DNA of 10,765 bases. Source: Methanobacteriota archaeon (GTDB lineage: Archaea; Thermoplasmatota; Poseidoniia; Poseidoniales; SP79). The position numbers and the translations under genes were made by a program. Location: positions 1-10,765 of the forward strand of contig PAZI01000005.1 of the NCBI GenBank assembly GCA_002715545.1, in the 5' to 3' direction. This document shows positions 1-7,036 of this stretch, one piece after another (position 1 is the first letter of the stretch; the number at the start of each line of letters is the position of its first letter). The notes below the pieces were generated by a model. That model worked only from the letters and a program-made list of their open reading frames with translations, did not search any database and had not been told where the DNA came from.

Positions 1-1233
1 CTCATCGATGATGATGGAAATCTGCAGAATGGAGACTTCGATCTCTGGTCCGATGGACGATGGACAAAGGCGGATTCATCGATTGATGCAGTGCAAACGG
101 TTGATGGCAGCGACAGGGTGTTGACGCGTAGTCTCCAGAACTGGCACACACACTGTGGTATGACACTCAATGCCCGAGATTTCTCAGATGGGTTTCCTTT
201 GCACAGATGGCTCAATGAGGTAATCTTCCCGACAGAGCAGAGATTGAGCGAAGATTTGGTCAAAACGGGAACATGGGCAGCAGTAGCAGAGATGATCAAG
301 ACTGGTTCAACGTTCTGTGCCGATCTATATTTCCATCCCGAGCAAACAGCTCGTATCTTCAGTGAAGGAGGTGTTCGAGCGATTGTTGCTTCTCCAATCT
401 CTGAACAGGCATTGCCTTCCTATCCCGATGGTGCTGAACAAGCCATCCGACAGACTGAGGCCCTCCTACAGACAACACCTCCTGAAAGAACCGAATATGC
501 ACTCGGCCCTCATTCAGTGTATTTGTGTTCCAAAGAGACTCTGGAAACAGTGGCTGAGGTTTCACGAAAGCAAGATGCAAAGGTGCACATCCACCTTTCC
601 GAGACTCGTAAGGAGATCACAGACTGCCATGCAGAACATGGATGCCACCCGACCCATCTGCTTGAGCGGACAGGGATTCTGGAACAGGGACCTATCTGTG
701 CTCATTCATCATGGATGATGAAGGAAGAGATGAGAATGCTAGCCAAGAACGGCGCCACTGCAGTACACTGCCCCTCATCAAACATGAAGCTGGCCTGCGG
801 TGGCACGATGTCATATCCTGCCATGAAAGAGGCTGGAGTTGATGTGAGATTAGGTACCGATGGGTCTGCATCGTCCGCATTCGGACTTGATCTGCGCGCT
901 GAAGCGAGGCTTGCATCACTGGTTCAACGCCATGACCATTGGGATCCTACCATTCTACCATCCAAAGAGGCCTGGGGCCTTGCCACCAAAGGTAGTCGGG
1001 ACTGGGTGGCTTGGTCGTTAGATGATATTAGAATGCGGCCTTTCGGAGATGATGGGCACCGACTGATCAATCATCTGATCTTTTCGAACACCGCATGCCT
1101 CGACGTTTGGGTCGATGGAAATGCGATTCGCCGCGATGGAATCACACTCACCCTTGATGAGCAAAAAGTCGCCGCTGATCTTGAAGCCAAATCTATCGGC
1201 TACTACAAAGGTCTCGACACTTCTGCTGAATGA
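1..1233 (+). CDS. MTA/SAH deaminase-like amidohydrolase (5' partial)
   Basis: This is a metal-dependent amidohydrolase of the family that deaminates 5'-methylthioadenosine, S-adenosylhomocysteine or 5'-deoxyadenosine. In archaea it belongs to purine salvage from SAM by-products and acts in the cytosol. The frame is open from base 1, so the gene starts just outside the window. Probably only about ten residues are missing, because the preceding sequence already matches the family's N-terminal beta-sandwich. The expected active-site residues are all visible: HTH (His codons at 145 and 151), GPH (511), HIHLSE (His 592, Glu 601), AHSS (His 703) and GTDG (Asp 859). SNMKLACGG at about 780 is also typical of the family. 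The usual PGFVN before HTH reads TRSLQN. The C-terminal strand returns to the beta-sandwich and the gene ends in TGA. Membership of the family is clear; the exact substrate cannot be read from the sequence. Confidence 0.88.
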   Translation, partial: LIDDDGNLQNGDFDLWSDGRWTKADSSIDAVQTVDGSDRVLTRSLQNWHTHCGMTLNARDFSDGFPLHRWLNEVIFPTEQRLSEDLVKTGTWAAVAEMIKTGSTFCADLYFHPEQTARIFSEGGVRAIVASPISEQALPSYPDGAEQAIRQTEALLQTTPPERTEYALGPHSVYLCSKETLETVAEVSRKQDAKVHIHLSETRKEITDCHAEHGCHPTHLLERTGILEQGPICAHSSWMMKEEMRMLAKNGATAVHCPSSNMKLACGGTMSYPAMKEAGVDVRLGTDGSASSAFGLDLRAEARLASLVQRHDHWDPTILPSKEAWGLATKGSRDWVAWSLDDIRMRPFGDDGHRLINHLIFSNTACLDVWVDGNAIRRDGITLTLDEQKVAADLEAKSIGYYKGLDTSAE

Positions 1234-1238
1234 ACCAA

Positions 1239-4200
1239 TCAGCGTCGAGGACGGCGGCGTGGAGGACGACGTGTTGGTTTACGGCGAGGAGGTTCATCGT
1301 CGTCTTCATCGTCATAATCATCGTAGTCATCGTAGTCATCGTAATCATCGATGTCCTCGACACCACCTGGCGTGAATAATTTGTGCCCACCATCATCATC
1401 GTCATCGTCGTCCCTAGAGCGGCGAGAACGGACCCTCGGGCGACGGACGACAGGCTCATCGTCATCATCATCATCATACTCATCTGCACGACTACGACGG
1501 CGTCGACGAGGAGGACGGCGTTCGTATTCAGAGTCGTCATCATCATCATCGTCGTCAGCACGGCGACGGCGGCTGATCTTGACCGGTGCGAGTTGATCAT
1601 CCTCGTCATCATCATCAAGCGACTTGGCTTGCGATAGGTCCTGTGTTGGTGCTGCATCAAGACCTGAACGAAGGTCGCTAGAGCCTCCACCCATGAAGTC
1701 CTTCATCCAATCTTCGACCTCATCCTCATCATCGTCTTTCCGCTTCTTTCCTCTTGGATCAGTGGCCGCACTGATAGCAACGAGCAATGTGAAAATAAGA
1801 AGGAAGATATTGACGCAGATTGCGCTATAGGCGAGCATGTAGTTTGCGTCACCGAGTTTCGGAACGTATCCAGGTGGCTCTTCAATGGCCTTGGGTGTTC
1901 GATCAATTGTCGATTCACACTCCAGATATCCTGTCGCATTATGGGCGCAGAAATCGGTGACAAAGAGGAAAGGACCGAAGACAGGGTCATTGCCTCCTTC
2001 ATCTCGTACTTTGAAGTACAGATAATGTTCGCCGAATGCAGGTTGAAGGGATGAGGCACGTATCGTTGCCGTGAAGGAAAGATACGGGGTATCTTCGGGA
2101 CCTATTGTTGAGGGAGTCATGTCAATCACATTCATCCACTGACCGTCATTGACCTTGAACTCGACACTTGTCACATTCATGTCATCGGTAGCTGCACCGT
2201 AGATGATAACGTCCTCTCCATAGAGATAGACTGTATCTGGGCTAGGGGCATACAATTCAAGGCTCGGTGGAACACCATCAAAGGAATATCCATCAACTGA
2301 GATGTTGACTGAATTTCCAGAGATATCAGTTAATTCGACCCAGATCTGTAGATCCTCTTTGGGGAGCGAAGGAACCGAAATAGTCGTCATGTAGTAGAGG
2401 AGATTGTCAGCAACATCGGTCACAGCCTCACATTCAGTATCCTCGGTCAGATACTCTTGACCAACCGAAGTCATGATGCTGATCTCGGGCAGCCCGTCTG
2501 GATCGAGAGATTCGCTTGGATAGACGCGGACTTGGTAATCAATACCACCTACTAGGCCCTTCGTTGGAGGGGTGCTGGAACTCTCACGAATCTCGAATTC
2601 AATCGAGGGAGGAAGGGTATCCTCACGAATCTTCAGCACATTGCACCCGGTTATACAATTCTCGGACATCGAATCCTCTGGATTTCGCAGAATAAGACGG
2701 TCTTGGAGATTCCCATATTGATCAACCGAGATCACAGCATAGTAGACTTCACGTTCACTGTCGGCGGGGATATTCAGATACTTGGCGAATTCGTAGTCAC
2801 TAGTGGATTGCCGGTCAATCGGTCCGGCGATGTTGACCCAACCTACTTGAGCATCCAGAGTGGTCTCACTTACCGAGACATTCGAATCAGGAAGGATGAA
2901 CGGGTCTGTCATACCATCCCATCGATAGATGTAATATTCTGCTCCTTGATCATTGACAGCCGCAGGATCCATCCACTTGATCAGTATTTGTGCTTCCACT
3001 CCATCGACCACAGTGTTGTCTGAATCAAATCTGACCGGAGAGGGAGCTTTCCCATCCTCTCTGTGAGCGTCCACCATGCTGTTGCCAGTCGTCGTAGCAG
3101 AGAACTGCGGCACCTTGACTGGTTCCATCGCTTCAGCGTAATCCGAACATGTCTCATCTTCCATCGAGGATGAGACCGAACACCAAGTTCTGAATTCAAC
3201 CGTGACTGCATAGAACACTTCCTGGTCCTTGCCTTCATCAACTGGGAACTCAAACAAGCCAGCACCTTCAGCGATGTTCTCTCCAATGGCTACAACATTA
3301 CAGAATTGGCCCTCAAGTGGCTTGTCAGCATCACATGTCCAACCCCCTGCGGCTTCGGTTATACGCACGTGTTGACCAATCTCCAAGTCCACTTCATTGC
3401 CCAATTGCTTACCAAGTACAGGTACCGAGCGCCATACAGTATAGGTCTCTCCTTGAACATACTGTGCATCGTTCCAAGTCACGGTACTGATGCCGAGCTG
3501 TCCATCATAGATGGCCTGAACATTCGTTGGCAGAGGAATATAATCGGTCAATGTATCCTCTACGACAACGTCACGTGCATCCTCAATGACAGTTTTGCGT
3601 TCATTGCCATGCTCATCCACTGCAACAACACCATAGTACACTGTTCGGGCCACGCCTGCTGGAATATCGACACTGGTCGAAGGGGTTGGAAGCGTACTTT
3701 CGATCTGTTTGACAAACTCAACGAGGTCATCGTTGACCGAAGTGAAATTCTGTGGACTTCGATAGAGGCGATAGATGCTGGGGCTGTCAACAGGCTTCTT
3801 CCAGTAAATCGTCGTCATGCCAGTAATCGGTTCGGTGGCCAGTGTCGTGAAGCTAGCGGATGCTTGAGTGCAATCCTCAGGCGGCAAAGCGTCCTCAGCA
3901 ACAGGGCCGAATGTGTTCGATGACTCGAAACGTGTGTCTTCATAGGACTCGTTCGTATCGTTAGTAGCAAGGTTATCTGGGAACCAATATGTCACCGTGT
4001 AGTAGGATTCCTGAGACGACCAAGCCTTGTCGTTGACATGATATGACCAACTCGACACACGGACACCCGAACCGTCATGCGGTACGCGTGGAGTGAGGTT
4101 AGCTATCTCGACCTTGTCCAGATTGGCCCAATTAGCGTGAGTGGCCTGCTGCTCGTGCCGATAGATCTTGATGTAGATCGAGAGGTTGCCCCACTCAGGG

Positions 4201-4865
4201 AAGTTCATGCCAAGTTCATTGGCGTTGATCCATGAGATGGTGGTGTTGCCCGTCTCCACATCAAAGACCGCATTGACAAGATATGGTGTGCGAATAGGTT
4301 CGGCGTGCTCGGTGACTTGATCCGATTCAGTACCAATCTCACCGTCATAGAAATAATTCTGATCACCATGTCGGGCTATGACCTTGTAGTAGAACACACC
4401 ATCGGTATCAACTGGAACTGTCACGTTGAATGTGTGCGCAAGTCCGCTGCACTGACCCAATGTAGAGGAATCATCAAGATGAACTGAGAAAGGACAGGCT
4501 TCAACCTCACCCACCTTGTCTGCCCAAGCGAAGAATGAAGAATTGAATGGTGAATCCCAACGATAGATATCGTACATCGCTGTCTTCAGACGGTTGAGAT
4601 CATCAATAACACCCGTTACAGGATTGCTCCAGTTGATCATCGTCAATTCAGTCCCAGAATCATGCCACGCCGTCACACCTTGTGGCATGATGTCATCACC
4701 CGCAGCAGCAGAGGCCGGAGCAGAGATGGCGGCCATGGAGAATAACAGCATCAGGGCCGCGCATAAACGGAGCCTCCCACCCGTCATGGGGACTACGTCG
4801 CTCTGATATCGTTTGAAGGTGACGCGTAGTGGGAGTCTATCATCAGGTTTCGTGAGGTTGCTCAT
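1239..4865 (-). CDS. Giant membrane-anchored surface protein with Fn3/Ig-like domains and a charged cytoplasmic tail
   Basis: This is a 1208-residue secreted protein held by one C-terminal membrane helix. A signal peptide has its hydrophobic core at residues 35-48, with cleavage likely after ASA near 53. About five Fn3-like units follow (roughly 62-190, 197-330, 333-440, 446-585, 608-750). Each has a Y-x-I/V-Y/W-R strand, and most have a VxYYxV strand, some followed by VDxxGN. Two Ig-like units come next (754-866, 868-972). About a dozen N-x-S/T sites and close Cys pairs (124/139, 511/522, 562/573, 973/983) suit a glycosylated, disulfide-bonded exterior. The membrane helix is at 1011-1032. 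The inner tail (1035-1208) alternates Asp runs with Arg runs. The start overlaps the upstream kinase stop as ATGA; Met27 at 4787 is an alternative that gives a normal short n-region. Function unknown: adhesion, scaffolding or sensing are guesses. Confidence 0.88.
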   Translation of the reverse strand: MSNLTKPDDRLPLRVTFKRYQSDVVPMTGGRLRLCAALMLLFSMAAISAPASAAAGDDIMPQGVTAWHDSGTELTMINWSNPVTGVIDDLNRLKTAMYDIYRWDSPFNSSFFAWADKVGEVEACPFSVHLDDSSTLGQCSGLAHTFNVTVPVDTDGVFYYKVIARHGDQNYFYDGEIGTESDQVTEHAEPIRTPYLVNAVFDVETGNTTISWINANELGMNFPEWGNLSIYIKIYRHEQQATHANWANLDKVEIANLTPRVPHDGSGVRVSSWSYHVNDKAWSSQESYYTVTYWFPDNLATNDTNESYEDTRFESSNTFGPVAEDALPPEDCTQASASFTTLATEPITGMTTIYWKKPVDSPSIYRLYRSPQNFTSVNDDLVEFVKQIESTLPTPSTSVDIPAGVARTVYYGVVAVDEHGNERKTVIEDARDVVVEDTLTDYIPLPTNVQAIYDGQLGISTVTWNDAQYVQGETYTVWRSVPVLGKQLGNEVDLEIGQHVRITEAAGGWTCDADKPLEGQFCNVVAIGENIAEGAGLFEFPVDEGKDQEVFYAVTVEFRTWCSVSSSMEDETCSDYAEAMEPVKVPQFSATTTGNSMVDAHREDGKAPSPVRFDSDNTVVDGVEAQILIKWMDPAAVNDQGAEYYIYRWDGMTDPFILPDSNVSVSETTLDAQVGWVNIAGPIDRQSTSDYEFAKYLNIPADSEREVYYAVISVDQYGNLQDRLILRNPEDSMSENCITGCNVLKIREDTLPPSIEFEIRESSSTPPTKGLVGGIDYQVRVYPSESLDPDGLPEISIMTSVGQEYLTEDTECEAVTDVADNLLYYMTTISVPSLPKEDLQIWVELTDISGNSVNISVDGYSFDGVPPSLELYAPSPDTVYLYGEDVIIYGAATDDMNVTSVEFKVNDGQWMNVIDMTPSTIGPEDTPYLSFTATIRASSLQPAFGEHYLYFKVRDEGGNDPVFGPFLFVTDFCAHNATGYLECESTIDRTPKAIEEPPGYVPKLGDANYMLAYSAICVNIFLLIFTLLVAISAATDPRGKKRKDDDEDEVEDWMKDFMGGGSSDLRSGLDAAPTQDLSQAKSLDDDDEDDQLAPVKISRRRRADDDDDDDDSEYERRPPRRRRRSRADEYDDDDDDEPVVRRPRVRSRRSRDDDDDDDGGHKLFTPGGVEDIDDYDDYDDYDDYDDEDDDEPPRRKPTRRPPRRRPRR
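1308..1349 (-). repeat. 9-bp tandem repeat encoding D-D-Y units
   Basis: On the plus strand the unit reads close to tcatcgtag, repeated about four times with third-position variation (gtagtcatc, gtaatcatc). On the coding strand it gives four consecutive Tyr-Asp-Asp units at residues 1175-1186 of the surface protein. It lies in a wider GAT/GAC-rich and CGN-rich low-complexity stretch (about 1242-1620). The repeat keeps frame, so copy number can change without breaking the gene. Confidence 0.8.
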
Positions 4866-5416
4866 CGAACCCCCCCCTCAAACCAATCCAAAGAAGGACC
4901 TGCGGATGGCAGGCCGGCCTCCACCCATTTGACGACGTCATCAGCGATGTCCACGCGATCAGCATCATGTGAAGCGGCCTCAAAACAGGGTGCAGGACCA
5001 ACAACAATATCTGTGGCTATGGAGCCAATGAACTCTGCTTCCACGTTCTCTTCCACCTTTGCATTCAGCCATCCACGCGCCTCGAGACGCTGCCTTAGGA
5101 TATCAGGGCGACAGCGGAGGAGAATCACACCGTCGACGGGCATCAGATGGCTGAGATGACCATCGATGATAATCAGGCCTGAAGAGAAGCGACCACTCAG
5201 GTCCGACCAAGAATCAGACATCATATCAACATCAACATCCCTCGTTCCCGTGCCATCGGAATGCTCGGTGATTGCACCACACCACTCTGCAAGTGTGGTC
5301 ATGGAGTGATGTTCAGATTCCCGCACACGTTCACAAAGAGCTGCAGCAAGGGTGGTCTTGCCTGTACCCGGCGTACCTGTCACTGCAAGGACGCGGCGCA
5401 CCGGAAACTCCGACAT
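4862..5416 (-). CDS. AK6/Fap7-type adenylate kinase-like NTPase
   Basis: This is a 184-residue P-loop NTPase of the AK6/Fap7 family. Such proteins have adenylate kinase/ATPase activity and, in yeast and archaea, act in small-subunit maturation through ribosomal protein uS11. Visible signatures are Walker A GTPGTGKT (14-21), the family motif DGHLSH followed by PVDGVILLRCRP (85-104), the LID-region RLEARGW (110-116) and KVEENVEAE (120-128). The start is Met54 of a longer open frame. The upstream extension overlaps the divergent gene, lacks family similarity and crosses the probable promoter. The TGA stop overlaps the surface-protein ATG as ATGA, so the two are probably cotranscribed and translationally coupled. 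The last codons contain a run of eight G. Length is normal for the family. The kinase call is strong; its ribosome role is by family. Confidence 0.88.
   Translation of the reverse strand: MSEFPVRRVLAVTGTPGTGKTTLAAALCERVRESEHHSMTTLAEWCGAITEHSDGTGTRDVDVDMMSDSWSDLSGRFSSGLIIIDGHLSHLMPVDGVILLRCRPDILRQRLEARGWLNAKVEENVEAEFIGSIATDIVVGPAPCFEAASHDADRVDIADDVVKWVEAGLPSAGPSLDWFEGGVR
4870..4879 (-). promoter_or_regulatory. G-rich Shine-Dalgarno-like run before the surface-protein start
   Basis: On the coding strand this reads GAGGGGGGGG, ending 4 nt before the ATG at 4865. It lies inside the last codons of the kinase gene. It could act as a ribosome binding site and favours the 4865 start over Met27. Spacing is short if only the 3' end of the run pairs, but acceptable if its 5' half does. 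Confidence 0.4.
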
Positions 5417-5435
5417 GTGTGACTGCGTAGACGGG

Positions 5436-5450
5436 ATGCATTCATATCGA
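5436..5450. promoter_or_regulatory. Possible shared TATA element between divergent kinase and RAM-protein genes
   Basis: The 54-bp gap between the divergent ATGs (5416 on minus, 5471 on plus) has one AT-rich element, ATGCATTCATATCGA, at its midpoint. Its TTCATAT core is about 24-30 nt upstream of the plus-strand ATG and 25-31 nt upstream of the minus-strand ATG. Archaeal TATA boxes sit about 26 nt before transcription start, so both mRNAs would begin at or near their start codons. No Shine-Dalgarno sequence precedes either start, which fits leaderless transcripts. This is inferred from spacing only, and the match to a TATA consensus is weak. Confidence 0.45.
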
Positions 5451-5470
5451 CTTGGGCCTATGAGCAGTCC

Positions 5471-5728
5471 ATGTCGGCGGCAGGCGAAGGGGCAGTCGCT
5501 CTGGTGCTCGTGACCACCGACCCCGGTGAAGAAGCAAGAGTCATGGGCGAAGTGAAAGCAGTGGAGGGAGTGCAAGAATGCCTTCTTCTGTTCGGAGAAT
5601 ATGATCTATTCATGCGAATCGAGGCTTACTCTTACGCTCAAGTCTCAGCCATCGTCCTCCAGAACATTCGCACGATTGAAGGTGTTCAGACCACCAAGAC
5701 ATTGACAACTGCCCCAAGCCTCGACTAG
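5471..5728 (+). CDS. Stand-alone Lrp/AsnC ligand-binding (RAM) domain protein
   Basis: This 85-residue protein consists only of the alpha-beta ligand-binding/oligomerisation domain found at the C-terminus of Lrp/AsnC regulators. Visible features are the first strand with VALVLVTTDPG (8-19), a helix with EVKAVEGVQECLLLFGEYDLFM (27-48) that contains the conserved G-x-Y/F-D-L turn, and the closing IRTIEGVQTTKTL segment (67-79). No helix-turn-helix precedes it, and there is no room for one because the divergent gene begins 54 bp upstream. In archaea such single-domain proteins are common. They bind amino acids or related ligands as dimers or octamers and may co-assemble with full-length Lrp proteins. 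It opens a five-gene run: the next ATG is 9 nt after its stop. Translation is probably leaderless. The ligand cannot be deduced. Confidence 0.85.
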   Translation: MSAAGEGAVALVLVTTDPGEEARVMGEVKAVEGVQECLLLFGEYDLFMRIEAYSYAQVSAIVLQNIRTIEGVQTTKTLTTAPSLD

Positions 5729-5737
5729 GTTGATCCT

Positions 5738-6538
5738 ATGTTTGGGATGGAGGACCCGCAAAAAGTAGTGGTGCAGTATCGCAGGATGGTGCAGGAAGGC
5801 CGGTTAGAAATGGCGGAGGGTATGGCACGTGGTCTTTCAGACCGGACACTTGCAATGAAGCCCGATCAACGAGGTGTGGACGAACAGTCGCTTCTCGTCG
5901 AAGTTGTCAGGGACCTGTCAGCCATTTTGGAGATTCGAGAGAAATGGAAAGAATCTGTCGAAGCATCAAAGGTTCTTGAGCGAGAGGTGAAACGACTTGC
6001 AAAGGTGCAGAACAATGCTGGCCAGACCATTGAACTTGAGGCAAGTCGGGCCATGCAAGCGAATGATTTGATTCAACGCGGTCGTGCTCTGAATGGTGCA
6101 AAGAAACACCGGAAAGCATTGATTTGCTTCAAGAGAGCACACAAAGCATCGCCTGACTCACTTGAAGCGGTATTCCGACCATTTGAGACGTTAATCAGGA
6201 AGAAAGGGAACCTCAGTTCATCGAAGAAATGGTTGTCAGGACTCAAGCGAGCGCTCGAAGAAGCCGGGCCAGTGCAGATGGAAGGAGATGTATTTGTCCT
6301 ATTGCCGAAGAATCACCAACCACATTCAGTCGAACAACTTCTGATTGATTTCGACCTTTGGATTGATAGCAATCCACCAGAGGTGGTCAAGGAATGGCTC
6401 AAGACATATGCTGAAGATGTTAGAAGACAGCGCGATGCCATCGCCCGAGGAGAGCAGGCAAAGAATGCTGAGATGGCTGCTGCGATAGACAAATTGCAGG
6501 TTACGCAAGATTATCATGAATGGGTTGGGAGTCGATAA
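5738..6538 (+). CDS. Alpha-helical TPR-like protein of unknown function
   Basis: I do not recognise this 266-residue protein as a named family. It is predicted almost wholly helical and charged, with no signal peptide or membrane helix. Residues 52-110 have the heptad-like character of a coiled coil (repeated E/K/R with L/V/A spacing). Residues 107-140 look like one TPR motif (A-x-x-L-x-x-G-x-A, then H-x-K-A-L-x-x-F-K-x-A, then P-D-S). Residues 141-175 continue as a helical pair. The C-terminal third has further amphipathic helices. It begins 9 nt after the RAM-domain gene, and the next gene's chosen ATG follows its TAA after 1 nt. Cotranslation with the regulators suggests a scaffold or partner role, but this is inference. 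An internal ATG at 5747 is an alternative start. No Shine-Dalgarno site precedes either. Confidence 0.75.
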   Translation: MFGMEDPQKVVVQYRRMVQEGRLEMAEGMARGLSDRTLAMKPDQRGVDEQSLLVEVVRDLSAILEIREKWKESVEASKVLEREVKRLAKVQNNAGQTIELEASRAMQANDLIQRGRALNGAKKHRKALICFKRAHKASPDSLEAVFRPFETLIRKKGNLSSSKKWLSGLKRALEEAGPVQMEGDVFVLLPKNHQPHSVEQLLIDFDLWIDSNPPEVVKEWLKTYAEDVRRQRDAIARGEQAKNAEMAAAIDKLQVTQDYHEWVGSR

Positions 6539-6539
6539 C

Positions 6540-7034
6540 ATGCAGGCCGCGGATACCAATGATGAGGTTACGGCAGATTCACTGCCCCACACTGTGAACA
6601 ACAGCGACCTAGCTCGTATCTGGAAGCTAATCGAGGCGACCGAGGAGAATGGACAAGAGATTCGGTCATTGATTCGCGCACCAAAGGAAGAGCCATTCGG
6701 CCTTCAATGGGAGGTCGATGTGGCGATGTCAGTGCTCTCTCCCCTGAGTCAAAGGTGGAACATCGAAATCTGTTCCGCACTCTATATCGGCGGCCCGGCG
6801 AGATTCAACAATCTGAAAGGATTGCTTTCCGGGATCTCCTCTCGTACACTCTCCGATAAACTGAGCTCTCTGAGCGGTGAGGGATACATCACGCGAACCG
6901 TCGAAGAGGGACCTCCTGTCAAGACCTTGTACTCATTGACTGAGAAGGGTATGCGAGTTGGCCGGTTGCTAGGAAATCTGGTCGCTTACTTGAAAATGGA
7001 TGAAGGGTATGTCGTTACAACAACGGAGGAATGA
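6540..7034 (+). CDS. HxlR-type winged-helix transcriptional regulator
   Basis: This 164-residue protein (from 6540) carries one HxlR-like winged helix at about residues 72-152. The family pattern is clear: RWNIEICSAL, then a G with ARFNNLKGLL, then GISSRTLSDKLSSL for the recognition helix, a wing with GPPVKTLYSLTEKG, and a closing helix. HxlR proteins bind DNA as dimers and often respond to redox or small ligands. No conserved sensor Cys is evident; the only Cys in the domain is in EICSAL. The N-terminal 70 residues are acidic, mostly helical and of unknown role. The start at 6540 is preceded by GGGAG with 8 nt spacing. An earlier in-frame ATG at 6516 would overlap the upstream gene by 23 nt. 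The stop codon sits next to the following start. The targets are unknown; autoregulation or control of neighbours is possible. Confidence 0.85.
   Translation: MQAADTNDEVTADSLPHTVNNSDLARIWKLIEATEENGQEIRSLIRAPKEEPFGLQWEVDVAMSVLSPLSQRWNIEICSALYIGGPARFNNLKGLLSGISSRTLSDKLSSLSGEGYITRTVEEGPPVKTLYSLTEKGMRVGRLLGNLVAYLKMDEGYVVTTTEE
7025..7030 (+). promoter_or_regulatory. Shine-Dalgarno site GGAGGA
   Basis: GGAGGA lies inside the last codons of the HxlR gene. It is 6 nt before the ATG at 7037 but directly abuts the ATG at 7031, which overlaps the HxlR stop as ATGA. The spacing favours 7037 as the start of the next gene. It is one of the few good ribosome binding sites in the window. Confidence 0.6.
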
Positions 7035-7036
7035 CA

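Noticed and set aside
91..93. GTG as start of the amidohydrolase
   Set aside because: The frame is open back to base 1, and the upstream codons match the family's N-terminal sandwich. This is an internal Val.
1300..1620. CRISPR-like or mobile-element repeat from the clustered tcatcg motifs
   Set aside because: The units are 3 or 9 bp without spacers, stay in frame with a long gene, and encode Asp/Tyr and Arg runs, so this is coding low complexity.
1193..1690. 165-codon minus-strand frame with long Met and Thr runs, and Ser- or Ile-rich plus-strand frames nearby
   Set aside because: These are other-frame readings of the GAT/GAC and CGN repeats that encode the Asp/Arg tail. The low-complexity Met, Ser and Ile runs are products of the repeat.
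3306..3923. 205-codon open frame on the plus strand inside the surface-protein gene
   Set aside because: It is antisense to a well-supported gene with clear domain repeats. Its translation is rich in Cys, Ile and His with no recognisable domain, as expected of a shadow frame.
5417..5575. 53-residue N-terminal extension of the AK6-like kinase
   Set aside because: It overlaps the start of the divergent RAM-domain gene and the promoter-like box. The sequence is His/Cys-rich, and the family begins just before the P-loop.
5729..5737. Separate promoter before the TPR-like gene
   Set aside because: Only 9 bp lie between the genes and there is no AT-rich box at promoter distance, so cotranscription is far more likely.
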